From positions 51,499,982 through 51,563,981 of the forward strand of contig NC_092232.1 in assembly GCF_036320965.1 (NCBI RefSeq): a DNA stretch of 64,000 nt, written 5' to 3'. The DNA comes from Panulirus ornatus (taxonomy: Eukaryota > Arthropoda > Malacostraca > Decapoda > Palinuridae). A program made the position numbers and the translations under genes. The notes below the pieces were generated by a model. It made no database searches. It was given only the letters and a program-made list of their open reading frames with translations, and was not told the origin of the DNA. The stretch's first letter is position 1, and the number at the start of each line of letters is the position of its first letter. Positions 12,111 through 25,190 of the stretch are shown here, piece by piece.

Positions 12111-12764
12111 TAGCTAAGATTGATTGATTGTTTACATGAACCTATGATCGCGTCGTGAACCTATTCATTGCCTCGTACGCAAGAGGCGCTCCGGTGTCCA
12201 TCAGTAGATTCCTACAACGAAATATTACGTTCTGAACGTCAAAACCACTTCGTAATCATCGATTCTCACTCGTCTATACATTATATGTATACTGAAATAA
12301 TCTATCTGGAATCGCTTATCGTTACTGATAGATAAAATAATACGTATTCTTAATCTATTCATAACCACTCACTGTCACTGTGAGATAATTATATGCATTC
12401 TTCGATAATCTATTCTTCATCATATCTACCCGCTGAGAGATAGATTATATCCATTCGTAGTTGATCTACCAATTTGGTGCTTCAGTTCTACCATCAAAGT
12501 GTATCCCCTCTCTGCCAGCCCGCCACTGTCTGTGATACGCCTAGTGTACTACAGAAGCCGAGGATGGGTCACGAGGCTAACACACTCGTCTAGAAAAGTA
12601 AACCTAGGAAATAAACCAGCCACGGTTTAAGGGGCAATGAGAGGCAGGGTACGTAACTTGATTCCTTGTTCCCATAGCGACCAATGTCGGACCACGACAC
12701 CCGACCGCCCAGCTGCCTTACCTGGCAGCTCGTCTTGGCAGCCACATGATGAGGACTGTGTGTG
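12111..12764. other. No supported gene
   Basis: AT-rich sequence with degenerate repetition of ATCTATTC and GATAGAT-like words (12,290-12,470). No coding signal. Confidence 0.5.
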
Positions 12765-13050
12765 TGTGCCTGGAGAGCGTGGGTGTCTGTCGCAGGGGAG
12801 TGTGGATGGTTGGGTCTGTGGTACGGGAATGTCTGTGGCAATGGAAAGTGAGTGTCTGTGGCAAAGGAGTGTGGATTTGTGGCAAGGGAGAGTGGGTGTC
12901 TGTGGCAAGGGAGAGTGGTTGTCTGTGGCGAGGCAGTATGCGTTTGCAGCAAGGGAGAGTGGGTGTCTGTGCAAGAGAGTGTAGGTGTCTGTGGCAAGGG
13001 AGAGTGGGTGTCTGTGGCAAGGGAGAGTGGGTGTTTGTGGCACCGTAGTA
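12765..13050. repeat. 24-bp minisatellite
   Basis: Units GAGAGTGGGTGTCTGTGGCA plus AGG(G). The 24-bp period keeps all frames open on both strands, which explains the many overlapping frames of 100-156 residues here. Not a gene. Confidence 0.9.
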
Positions 13051-13532
13051 TACGTGTACGTGGTAGGGAATATGCCGCTTGGGAACCCTATTCTCAACCT
13101 GCTGTGGAGGTAGAGACCCGCCGGTCGTCACTGGCAGCTGGAGGCCTAAGCAGGAGGAGGGCTGCTACGGGTGAGGGAGTGAGAGTTATGGGACAACACG
13201 AACGGGATCATCCAGACCCCACCTGCTGGTGTCTGTGTGTGTGTCACTTGCATACACAAATGTTTGCCTCTGGCAGCCCCTAGGGCCGCCTCCCGCGCTC
13301 CTTCTCCCCCGGCGTGCGCCTCCCGCTCCAAAAACAGTTCTCTGGAAAACATATGTTGGCGGATTTCTCCGTCTTACGGATTCATCTGTGGATCACCATG
13401 GAAACTGGCCCCGGTAATGCCTTCCCAAGCTTACGCAATCGCTACCCACGCACCGTCCATGGCCTTTGTTCAAAGAGTCTCGTTTGAATGTATTTCGAAA
13501 GACCATCAAATTGTCTCTTTTCAAGAAATATT

Positions 13533-13534
<2 letters not shown>
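13051..13534. other. No supported gene
   Basis: GC-richer sequence (13,100-13,330) passing into AT-rich DNA. Its reading frames run into the adjacent repeats and show no domain. Confidence 0.45.

Positions 13535-13596
<62 letters not shown>
13535..13596. repeat. (TA)n microsatellite
   Basis: Uninterrupted TA tract. Confidence 0.98.
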
Positions 13597-13598
<2 letters not shown>

Positions 13599-14080
13599 AG
13601 GCAACCACTAATCAAATGGTGACACAGACACAAATATGTTAAACACACACGTCTCTCAAGACTGAAATAATTGGCATACAACATAATCAAATGAGCCTCA
13701 AGCGAAAGCATTATACTAACCATTCGATCCGATTCGATCAAGAGAATTATCAACTCTCCTGTATCACTCAGTCTCAAGTGTCTATACTCCAGAATAGATG
13801 GCTTATATAAAGCTTTCTAATATAAACGAATTAAGAACATCCCATTTGAACCTCCCTCGTTTGTCTTTGCCACCTCGACCGGCGCTCGAACATGGTGAGG
13901 AGATGAGTGTGTTGATCAGTCATCCCATCCACTGCATTATTGATCTCTTAACCTGGTGGTCCATCCAGACACTCATATAACATTTCAACATGTCTCTGCA
14001 CTTGTTTCTATATTCAACGCCTTTTTTTGATACAGTATCTACTTAGTAACACCTTGGACAAAGGCACGTATCCATACCAA

Positions 14081-14343
<263 letters not shown>

Positions 14344-14639
14344 AGTATATATTTGTGTATATAGATGAAGAGTTAGATATACTTTCCACGAATCGACGAG
14401 AGACTATATTGCACATGGGGATCATAGGATACAGCGGAAGCCGTGCTGAGCAACACATTGTTTGGCTGGCTACGAACCGCTGCTGAACAAAGGCTACAAA
14501 TCCTCTCTTCATACAACAACAACAATAACAAAAAACACAAACAAAAAAAAAGTCTTACAAGTTTTACCGGAGCATTGGCTAAATCCCAAGCATTTTTTTT
14601 TTTTTATATATAGGGCCGACAGAACCACTGAAACCTGTC

Positions 14640-14960
14640 TTGTTACTCCTGCTGACACCAACCACTGCCACCAGTGGGGCCCCCCTCTCCTGCCAACACT
14701 ATTATCCACTGCCACCAGTGGTCCCATTTCTGCCTACGCAGCCACCCACTGCCACTACGAGCACCAACATTCTTGCCAACGTAACTAAACCAATGCCACC
14801 ACTTGGGACTACCCTGCCAACACAACCTCCCACTACCACCATCACTAGTGTCATTCCTGCCAACGCAATCTACCCCATGCCACCACTGATAACATCCCAG
14901 AACCACAGGGTACTACCACAGACCAGCAAACCCCTCAAATGCAACATTCCAGTACGGTAA
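14640..14960. repeat. Degenerate minisatellite with CCACTGCCACCAGTGG core
   Basis: CACTGCCACCAGTGG-like words recur every 50-70 bp with much divergence. Open frames on both strands are Pro/Thr-rich and lack a domain. Confidence 0.6.
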
Positions 14961-15626
14961 CACACACACACACTAAATTGCCAACTTACCACCAGAAGGA
15001 ATTCTTCTTCCAACAAGCACCCCCACTTCTTACAACCGCCCACTTCGTAAACACTTGGGAAGACACGTTCGAAACATCACCGTCCCACTGGCGTGCCACT
15101 GAAGTTACGTATCCTCCACTCCGTCGGGTAACCACTGCGACACCCACTGTAGCAATCGCTTATCAAGGGGGGGTAGATAAAGTTACCGTCAGCAGTGGGC
15201 TGGATTGCTTCTGTCTCAGGTGTGAGACAGCCACTGTCTGTCAGGTCGTCAGTACAGCCGTCCACGTCATCTTCTAACCACTCAGTGGTCGAACCATTCC
15301 GAAACACTTGCTTCAGGTGTTCAAGATTATTCTAAGACCATAGTCACTAACGTCTTCACCTATCTACATGCAAGTTCTTTATAACAAAATTCGATGTTCA
15401 ACTGTTCTCAAAAAGCCTTCCCGTAGACTATCTAACTCCAGAAACTTTTTTTTTATCAATAGCGTCTCGAACGCCCTAGTTTCTTTCCGTTCGAAACAGA
15501 AGCTTCGGATATCATGAGGAGGGAGGGAGGGAGGGAATGTTGAGACAATTACGCCAACAGCCATCACCACACTCGACTTTAGATACAATTCACGTGATGA
15601 TGGAAAGGATGGATGTAGACGGGTGC

Positions 15627-15630
<4 letters not shown>

Positions 15631-15670
<40 letters not shown>
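15631..15670. repeat. (CA)n microsatellite
   Basis: CA tract followed by T and C runs. Confidence 0.98.
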
Positions 15671-15672
<2 letters not shown>

Positions 15673-15774
15673 TTTTTTTTTCCCCCTCCCAGTTGAGCCG
15701 TTTTCATTGACCGCCTCGCCTTCGTTTAAGCTAGTTGTCCCTAGGGATGTGTATGACGTCACGAGGTCTGCCGC

Positions 15775-16040
15775 AGTGGCGGGGCGGGAGGAGGGGGGGG
15801 GGAGAGGGCGGGGTGTAAGGGGGGGGGGTGTGTGTCCTGTAGCTGGGGGTAGGAGAATGAGGGTTGTTGTGTCTGAGGGTAGGAGCCAGGAGGGCGAGGG
15901 GAGGGGCCTCTTATGACACGGGGGGGGTGTAGGAGAGAGAAGGGGGTTCCTTATGACTTGGGGTAGGAGATGGGTGGGAGGAGATACAGGCCTCCAAGGG
16001 AGTCATGCAGTAGGAGGAGGAGGAGGAGGAGGAGGAGGAG
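15775..16040 (+). repeat. G-rich tract with (GGA)n
   Basis: Long G runs on the plus strand (several of 7-9) separated by short A/T spacers, closing with a (GGA)n tract at about 16,013-16,040. Strong potential for G-quadruplex formation. Confidence 0.8.
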
Positions 16041-16199
16041 GTAGCATGTATGGTTTCACACAATGTTCCACCTTCACGTAGACTGGACTGAGGCTGAGTG
16101 AATAGCGAGGGTGTTCATTCACAGGGACGACCCCCTGCGCGGTGAAGGCAAGCCAACCTTCACCTCCCTCGCTAATGGAAGGTCTTGAGCCGGGTTTTG

Positions 16200-16670
16200 G
16201 TGGACGTGCAACGAAGCGTTGGAACTGGACGATGTTGTGGTGGTAGTTGAGGTGGAGAGGCCTGGCTTGTGGACGATGTTGGGGTGGTGGTTGAGGTGGA
16301 GAGGCCTGACTTGTGGACGATTTTGTGGTGGTGACAGGTGGAGAGGCCTGGCTTGTGGACGATGTTGTGGTGGTGATTGAAGTAGAGAGGGCTGGCTTGT
16401 GGGCGATATTGTGGTGGTAGTTGAGGTGGAGAGGCCTGGCTTGTGGACGATGTTGTGGTGGTGGTTGAGGTGGAGAGGTCTGACTTGTGGACGATGTTGT
16501 GGTGGTGACAGGTGGAGAGGTCTGACTTGTGGACGATGTTGTGGTGGTGGTTGAGGTGGAGAGGTCTGGCTTGTGGACGATGTCGTGATGGTGGTTGAGG
16601 TGGAGAGGCCTGGCTTGTGGACGATGCTGTGGTGGTGGTTGAGGTGGAGAGGCCTGGCTTATGCTGCGTA
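16200..16670. repeat. Minisatellite, 39-45 bp units
   Basis: About 11 units built from GGAGAGGCCTGGCTTGTGGA and CGATGTTGTGGTGGTGGTTG. On the minus strand a 227-residue frame (16,686-16,003) stays open through it, rich in Ser, Thr, Pro, His and Gln. Confidence 0.9.
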
Positions 16671-16729
16671 TTCCTAAGTAGGGCACAGCAGCAGGATGTA
16701 ATCATTACCTATTCATGCTAATACAGGGA

Positions 16730-17110
16730 GGGAGTTTGTACACTCGTGAGGGCCCCCGTGCCTTGTAAGAGGAGCTGGAGGTTTACACTCGTGGGGCCCT
16801 ATCTCTAGTGTGTAATTACCCATTTGAAATTACCTCATATCTACTGTACGAGAGTGCGTTTTACTCCCATAGGAGGCCATCTATGGTATGTTATCACGTC
16901 TCTGTAATCAACCATTCATATCGCGCGGGAAGGGTGTATGACCCTTGTGGGTAATTACCTAAGTGTATTGTACGGTCGTGGGGCTTCATCTCTTTTGTCT
17001 AATGACCACTACGTAGTCAGACCTATTTGTATTGGTCGGGGAGGAAGTTTTACACTCATGAGGCCTCCATCTCCTGGACATTTCCTAATGTCGTACACTC
17101 TCATAAAACC
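16730..17110. repeat. Degenerate tandem repeat
   Basis: Phrases of the type TTACACTCGTGGGGCC, CATCTC and GTAATTACC recur about every 80 bp with heavy divergence. No gene. Confidence 0.5.
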
Positions 17111-17404
17111 CCATATACCATGCTCACATCCTACCTTCAGCTCACGCTATTCGTTCGCCACTTTTATACCATAGGAATACTTCACTATATATCTCTTTAT
17201 ACCAAGTTTCTTGCTTCGTTCACGTAATGCCCTCCGGTGTCAGGACTAATGAGTCGTCCAGTGTGAAAGCACTATTGAACCCGTCCCTACAACGCTGACA
17301 TCTGACCCCCACTTCACCTCGCCACAAGTTCCTTAAATGATAGTTTACTCCTGTTGAGAGTAAGGGATACATAAGCCTTTTGCCTTATTTCTCATCTGCT
17401 GAGC

Positions 17405-17408
17405 CTGT

Positions 17409-17449
<41 letters not shown>
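17405..17449. repeat. (TG)n microsatellite
   Basis: TG tract with one C interruption near its left end. Confidence 0.97.
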
Positions 17450-17450
<1 letters not shown>

Positions 17451-17909
17451 TAAATAGAGACTGTTCAAGGAATGGGATCCAACGAGTGTGTAACTCCCTC
17501 CCCGTACAGTACAAATAGAGAATGACATCATAGGTACCTACATATACATACACGACATTATAGGTACTTACATATACATATACATTATCGGTACCTACAT
17601 ATACATACGCGATACATACGCACATAGTGGTGTACGTCCGCGAGAAGGGCGTACGCTGTAGAGTCACAGATATACGCCACGTAAAACTGGCGTTATCAAC
17701 CACACACGACAGGTTACGTAGCGACGACACCACGACACCCAGCTTCCTGGCTCACGTATGAGTAATGTTACGTCCCCTGTGGTAAACCAGGAGGTGCCCC
17801 CTTGTGTTACCCCCCCGGGTCCCTCGACGAGAGATGAAGAGGGTCGGTGACCGCGGGAGAGGAGGGAACCTGAGGGCGTGTGAGGTGATGAAGGCTCACG
17901 TTGCGCAGC

Positions 17910-17948
<39 letters not shown>

Positions 17949-17999
17949 TAGACAGATAGACAGATAGACAGACAGACAGACACAGACAGACAGACAGCA
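17910..17999. repeat. (GACA)n/(GATA)n microsatellite
   Basis: GACA tract with interspersed GATA units. Confidence 0.96.
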
Positions 18000-18055
18000 G
18001 CTGTTATGATAGAGGGATTCGCCTCCTGATCTCAGTCCTCCAGTACTGGTGAAGT

Positions 18056-18247
<192 letters not shown>

Positions 18248-18490
18248 AGAGAGCCATACTTAAAGATAACAGATATATGCATGAATGAACGAAAGATAAT
18301 GTTATACACAACAGGAACCCAGACACATGGCTATGTGATCACCAGGTAAAATGTGAACACAAGTGAACAATGAATATATATAGAGAGGAACTGAGGCAGA
18401 AACGCGGAGGGGAAACAGACAATTAACTTGATCAAACTGACAGTAAAGGAAAATGAAAAAAAAATGAAATAGGGATATGCGCGGGCAGGG

Positions 18491-18493
<3 letters not shown>

Positions 18494-18545
<52 letters not shown>

Positions 18546-18642
18546 GGGAAAGAATGGTAATTCTATGAAAGGGAAGAGAAAGGAGGCAGTAAATGGACTG
18601 GGAGAGAGGGAAAGTGGGTGGATGGAGGACTGGACAACAAGC

Positions 18643-18714
<72 letters not shown>

Positions 18715-18811
18715 GGGAAAGAATGGTAATTCTATGAAAGGGAAGAGAAAGGAGGCAGTAAATGGACTGGGAGAGAGGGAAAGTGGGTGGATGGAGGACT
18801 GGACAACAAGC

Positions 18812-18869
<58 letters not shown>
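18494..18869. repeat. Three (TG)n tracts and a 169-bp tandem duplication
   Basis: TG tracts at 18,494-18,543, 18,645-18,712 and 18,814-18,869. The 100-bp sequence between the first and second (from CCGGGAAAGAATGGTAATTC) is repeated almost exactly between the second and third. Confidence 0.95.
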
Positions 18870-18871
<2 letters not shown>

Positions 18872-19123
18872 CTTGCACGTGCAGTATCGTACATGAATTC
18901 TGATTGCAACGTATGGTCTTCTTACGATCTATGACTTCTAAGTGAGGCAGGAAGAGGAGCAGGAGGAAGAGGAGGAGGTGCTGGTGCCACGCACGATTGT
19001 GTTGACAAGGAGAGAGAGTGTGTGTATATAACCCATTCCAGGACTCAGTGATGTTAATTACTCCTGACGCTGGTGAGGCCGAAGTCTGCGAGACACTAAG
19101 CGGTTACATGAGCAAGACTCAAG

Positions 19124-19124
<1 letters not shown>

Positions 19125-19182
<58 letters not shown>
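19125..19182. repeat. (CA)n microsatellite
   Basis: CA tract preceding a copy of the dispersed repeat. Confidence 0.98.
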
Positions 19183-19184
<2 letters not shown>

Positions 19185-19199
19185 TACCATCAAATGCTA

Positions 19200-19443
<244 letters not shown>

Positions 19444-19602
19444 CGCTGATGTAATAGTTAGACGAATCAAGAGATCTTACAGTGACCAGAGAAACACATA
19501 GTCCACACATTTTACCCCCTATGAATCAGGTTGTCCAAAGACATAGTCCTGAGGGACCGGCAACGTGGGACGAAACTGACAAAAATATGAGCTGGAACAT
19601 AG

Positions 19603-19716
19603 AAACAAACAAACAAACAAACAAACAAATGACCTAATCACCTTTTAATAATTGGAAGAACAAAGACAGTTTGTTTACATCGAACGACACAGGGCCAGCA
19701 GCCACACTCACACCAT

Positions 19717-19758
<42 letters not shown>
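19603..19758. repeat. (CAAA)n and (CA)n microsatellites
   Basis: CAAA at 19,603-19,629 and CA at 19,722-19,758, separated by unique sequence. Confidence 0.95.
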
Positions 19759-19762
<4 letters not shown>

Positions 19763-19921
19763 AAAAATAGATTATAATAATATCAAAAATGAAAGGAGTC
19801 TACTAGTGTTGTTTATGAAACCATTTGTCAGAGAGACAATAATAAAAAAAAGAAGGTTGCAGTATGCAAATTAACATACAGAGGATTAGCGCCAGGCCAA
19901 AAACACCGTATTGCCAAACTG

Positions 19922-20045
<124 letters not shown>

Positions 20046-20124
20046 CGACAATAAATATCAAAAACGATTTGTATCATACCTGCTTAGACGGCAGTTCATT
20101 TAGAACACTGGGATTCGACACTAG

Positions 20125-20240
20125 AATATAGAATATTAGGATCCGAACCTGTGCCAGTAGCCTTATATCTAGACCACTAGGGTTTCTAACCTGTGTCTGA
20201 CATCTAGAACACGAGATTTCTCACCTGTGCCCGTAGCTTG
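20125..20240 (-). repeat. tRNA-like remnant
   Basis: On the minus strand CCTAGTGGTCTAGATATAAG, a CTACTGGCAC segment and AGGTTCGGATCC resemble the D-arm side and B box/T arm of a tRNA. T-stem pairing is incomplete, so this is not a functional tRNA gene. Confidence 0.4.
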
Positions 20241-20269
20241 TATCTAGAATACTAAGGATTCTGTGTCTG

Positions 20270-20630
20270 CACCTTATATCTAGAGAGCTAACTAGGATTC
20301 TAACCTGTGTGATTAGGCTTACATCTAGGGCACTAGGATTCTAACCTGTGTGAGTAGGCTCACATCTAGGGCACTAGGATTCTAACCTGTGTGGGTAGGC
20401 TCACATCTAGGGCACTAGGATTCTAACCTGTGTGAGTAGGCTCACATCTAGGGCACTAGGATTCTAACCTGTGTGAGTAGGCTCACATCTAGGGCACTAG
20501 GATTCTAACCTGTGTGAGTAGGCTCACATCTAGGGCACTAGGATTCTAACCTGTGTGAGTAGGCTCACATCTAGGGCACTAGGATTCTAACCTGTGTGAG
20601 TAGGCTCACATCTAGGGCACTAGGATTTTC
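20270..20630. repeat. 41-bp minisatellite, about eight units
   Basis: Units contain TCTAGGGCACTAGGATTCTA followed by ACCTGTGTGAGTAGGCTCAC. The left units diverge and grade into the tRNA-like sequence at 20,125-20,240. Confidence 0.95.
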
Positions 20631-20809
20631 ACATGTACCGGGAGCCTTCGTCACCTTCCCTACCAGAGAGGTCATAGAATGTAAGTGAAACATCAGCTTT
20701 AATAACCAACCAACACGGACCCAATATAATACCCTCGACCTTTATCTAGTCAGTAAGCCAGCCAACAGCAGAGAGTGCTCTCACCCACCTCCAGGTCGCT
20801 TAAATTCCC

Positions 20810-21005
20810 CTGACCCATACCCATAGCCACATTTAAATTCCCCTGACCCATACCCATAGCCACGCTTAAATTCCACTGACCCATACCCATAGCCACGCTT
20901 AATTCCCCCTTACCTATACCCATAGCCACGCTTAATTCCCCCTTACCTATACCCATAGCCACGCTTAATTCCCCCTTACCTATACCCATAGCCACGCTTA
21001 ATTTC
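20810..21005. repeat. 33-bp minisatellite, about six units
   Basis: Units contain CCATACCCATAGCCACGCTT with an AATTCCCC stretch. The 33-bp period keeps a minus-strand frame open (VAMGIGKGELS repeats), which is not a gene. Confidence 0.93.
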
Positions 21006-21339
21006 TAACCCCGATATAGCTACGCTTAGTTCCACTGACCTATACCTACAGATACGCTTGATCATAATGACCTATCATCATTCCCTTAACGTAAACACGC
21101 ATTCAGCACATGTGGTTAATACAGCTGGGCCATCTGCCCGCTTTCGCAAGATAACGAGTCGGTGTGACGCTCTTGTGACGGCCTACCAGTAATGGCCTTT
21201 GTCATCTTCCCCCTCTCCTCCTCCTGTATTATCAATTCCTCGAAGTCACAAGCGGGCAATGAGCTCAAGTGAGGTCTCAGGGATTAGTCGTTTCTTCCCG
21301 ATGCAGAGATGCCACAGTCGACGAGCGGAGAACAGGAGG

Positions 21340-22275
21340 AAAACAGATCGAGTTCGGAAGACTGTGTTGGGAAGGAGGAGGAAGGAAGTTGAGGGTAAAC
21401 GTGAATGAAAAGCAAAGGTTATAAGGTTTAGGAAGGTAAAAGGACAGGTTAGTTGTGGATGCGAGCTTGCAGGGAAATAAAAATTGGGGGGAAGTAAGTG
21501 AAGTGTTTTAGATACCAGGGAGTGGACATGGCAGCGAATGGAACCAGGGAAGCGGAAATGAGTTATATAGGGTGCGTGAAGGGGGCCGAAGGTTTCAGAT
21601 GCACTGAAAAAATGTTTTGGAAAGAGAAGTCGTTAACTTGGAGGGCGAAATTGAGTATGTTTGTAGATATGGCAATCTTAACAATGTTGTATGGATGCGA
21701 GGCATGGACTGTAAATTAGGTTGTGCGGAGGAGGGAGGATGTATTGAAATGGAAATGGTTGAGGACGATATATAGCGTGAGGTGGTTTGGTCAAGTAGTA
21801 AAAATGTAAAAGAAAGATACGTGGTAATAAAAAAGAGTGTGGTTGAGAGAGCAGAAGAGGGTGCACTGAAATGGTTTGGACATATGGAGAGAATAAGTGA
21901 GGTTGACAAAGAGGATATATGTATCAGAAGTGGAGGGAGCAAGTAGAGGAGGGAGACCCAGTTGGAGACGGAAGGATGGAGTGAAACAGATTTTCAGCAA
22001 TCCAGGCCTGAACATGCAAGCGCGTGAAAGACGTGAACGGGATGGAGTAAAGTGAAACAATGGGGTATGTGGGGATCGACGTGCTTTCAGTGGACTGAAC
22101 CAGGGTATGTGAAGCGGCGAGGGAATACCATGAAAAGGTCTGTGGGCCTGGCTGTGAATAATGGGCTGCCATTACACATAACAGATAAAGAATGGTTGTA
22201 AGCAAATGCGGGCTTTCTTTGTCTGTTCCCAGCGCTATCTCGCTAACGTAAGAAACTGCGATCAAATATGATAAA
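21340..22275 (+). mobile_element. Degraded LINE 3' end, same family
   Basis: Reads KVEGKRE-type start, FRYQGVDMAANGTREAEM, LTMLYGCEAWTVN and MERISE in broken frames, then the 3' tail CGCTATCTCGCTAACG at about 22,220. The frame is interrupted several times. It lies at the edge between the satellite-rich and AT-rich parts of the window. Confidence 0.75.
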
Positions 22276-22279
22276 AGAC

Positions 22280-24475
22280 AATTATATCAAAGCAAAAATA
22301 ACCATATCAGGTACGTCATTTCTCTGTAAGTTTCACATGAACAAGTCAGGTCCAATATGGGAAAGCTGCTACCTCGTAAACAAACGTACAATGTGAACTC
22401 CAAATGTGAGTCAGCTGGCAGCAGGTGTACATAATGCAACATAACCCATTCAATACATTAGGACTTAATATACATATATACTTTAATACTCGTAGGGTTA
22501 TCGACAAAATATGTATTTGGAGATTATTCCTAGCTGCAGGCGATTACTATTTGTGAGTATTTTTCGTGTGTTGGGGGAAAGTGTTTTACACCCATGTTGC
22601 TCCCCCTTCTTCGTATATATGTAACGGGGAGGAGGGGTGGAGGGCGTTCCGTTAGTGCATACACCAGATAATAACAAAGCACTTCCTGATATCAATACTC
22701 ACTCCAGAACCTTTTCCATGACATCTGGACAACAGCGTCTTCACTAATAGCACCTTATACACAACAAATATCACTTAACTGAACCCGCAAATTACCAGGG
22801 GGTCAAACAGCAGTGGCGGCAGTCCTAGAATACTCCTCGACGCTCTCATTTCGATTCCTATTTCTCACTTATCAGGTATGATATCCCTACGTATTTGGTA
22901 TTTCCATACACCTCCAATGTTAGATTGGATTGGATTATATAACTTAGGCGTATAAGCCAAGCACCAGAGCTCACCTCCAATGTTATTAAGTATATCAGTG
23001 GCCTGTAAATAAACACACGTCACCTCCCATCAGTAGTATGTTTACAATCTCGTGTCCTGTTTTATATCAGTCTCACTGTTCATCTCTCAAACTACTGTAT
23101 ACATCCTTGTGTAATCTTACGTTTCGCTTCTTAGTCTAATAAAGACTCAAATATCCCTGAACATACCTTTAAAGGTAAGATGAAGTGTCACTGCCGGATG
23201 AAGTGTCACTGCCCTCTTCAATCGTCCTGTTGTTGTGTACCAAAGGTCCCGGGCGACGCCAAGCGTTTGGAATGAAACATGAGAACTTCAAGTTTCCTTC
23301 CTCCACTATAGTTCTCTCCCTGGATTCTTCGGACTATCAATCATTCTGAATTTGCCTTCCTTTACACATAAATACGATGTATGTCGATGGTTTGAAGACC
23401 GATCTCGCGGGAACATTTGAGTGAATATATTTCTTTTTTCTAAATTGCATTGCATTTTTTACTTGTATATGATTTCAAAATAACCTAAGAGCTTTGTTGC
23501 ATGGCATACACTGCTTTACTGTGGTATTTTTTGCTAAATTTGACATACTTTGGAGTTTTGTTGTACCCAAATGTCGGGTTGGTCGGCAGAAGCCGTATAG
23601 TTACTCTTCTACTTATCCTTGAGGTATTATCATTTTCTTTGATGTACTAGAAATATCCACTAGAGAAAACGATTATTAGTATTACAAATTTTGTCTCATT
23701 TCTTTTAACAGTGGGCTCTGAAACCAATTGCGACCGGAGAACGACATGAATTGCCACTGGAACATAACACCAAATCATGGTCTTGTCTAAATACCCTCCC
23801 ACTCCTGGCCTTGTAAAAATCATGTCTAAAGAAACCCTGCAAAAAATGGTACAACATCTTGATGTGAAAAAGATTCTTGAAATTCTGAGACTATATCCAC
23901 TTTTTGCACCAAGTGGATAAATCTATCATATGCAAGACTGTCAGCTTAGGTGATGACTAAACTTTGTAACAATTCATGTCATTATCTGACCACTGGGGGC
24001 CTGACAGAGACTCTTTGTGACCTCTGTAATCCTTTTGCGTTGCCATTCACAGGATGAGCCTGGGGTGCATGATAAAGTAGCCACAAAATTAGAGAGGCTT
24101 TGTCTCTTCCCCTTTCACTTCTCCTCGCCTCTTAATGTCCTTTGAGACCCCTTCATTATAGTTCCTCTGTCAACGTTGCTACCATTGATATAAGCCAACA
24201 GATCCATTCACAATTTTCCTTACATTTCAACTTCACGTCAGCTAATGTGACTTAACAAATAAAAAACGATCTCTTGTAAGTCAACCTACTAACCTTGGAC
24301 TGTGTGTCGTACTTACTCTTTCTACAGAAAAGATAATGTATTGTTAATAATGCTTGATACAAGTGCTTGTTAGCAGGGCGTTGTGTGAGGTGATGACCCA
24401 TCCATCCAAATGATCCTGATCCTACTAGCACAGGGAATTTACAGTCCATATCGACATTATCAAGGTAACCCAAGG

Positions 24476-24476
<1 letters not shown>
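22280..24476. other. No supported gene
   Basis: AT-richer, mostly single-copy-looking sequence with only short frames. No domain, tandem repeat or clear mobile element. Confidence 0.5.

Positions 24477-24524
<48 letters not shown>
24477..24524. repeat. (TA)n microsatellite
   Basis: Uninterrupted TA tract. Confidence 0.98.
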
Positions 24525-24525
<1 letters not shown>

Positions 24526-24934
24526 CGTTCGTTGGAACCAGCCCTCCGTACTCGTTTGATCACACTGAACGAATTCTTTCAAACCGTCGTATGACAAGGG
24601 TACCTGGTGATCATACCAGGCTTTTCCCTAGTGTGGGGTTGTGGTTCTTACCCTTCCACCTACACTTATCTTCAGTCAGACGTTAGACACTGAGATGCCT
24701 CCCGACTCTTTTTCTTTCCTTCTACCACTAAACTCTTTGACCTCTCGACGCATACCTCTTATCTCCTTCAAAATCACTCCGCCTCCTTCGCCAACCCCAC
24801 CAACCTCTCAGCCCATCAGTTCCACTCCCTCTAGTTCACTACTTGCCAGAAACCCTCCCTGATTCCTTGCAAACCCTTTCCCCGGACCGTTTTCAACCCA
24901 GGACCAGACACAATTCATCTAGAAAAATAATCTA

Positions 24935-25190
24935 TCTATATGTCAGTATCTCTGACGCCTGTTCGAACTGGAACTCCCTCAAGGGGGTGGCTATGGCGAT
25001 AAGAGTCTCCATAACTAAGGAACTCCAGTGCCGCTTCTTAGCCTTTATGCCTCACCCTTAACAAGCCACTGGCGGAGGGCAGCTCTAAGGCAGTGTTTGC
25101 AGGGGCTCCTACCCAATGTTCCTACCAACTCCTTCCTAATGCTTCTACCTAAATGTTCCTACCTACTACTCCTACCATTTTGCCAAAAGG
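24935..25190 (+). repeat. Interspersed repeat family B, copy 1
   Basis: Segments CTCAAGGGGGTGGCTATGGC, GAGTCTCCATAACTAAGGAA, CTTCTTAGCCTTTATGCCTC and CCCTTAACAAGCCACTGGCG, followed by degenerate CTACCTAATGTTC repeats, also occur at 32,340-32,530 and 48,200-48,480. Function unknown; it could be part of a SINE or a LINE 5' region. Confidence 0.6.

Noticed and set aside
12590..13283. Frames of 100-156 residues on both strands
   Set aside because: They are translations of a 24-bp minisatellite, open in several frames at once.
20270..20630. CRISPR-like array with 41-bp period
   Set aside because: The whole unit is repeated; there are no distinct spacers.
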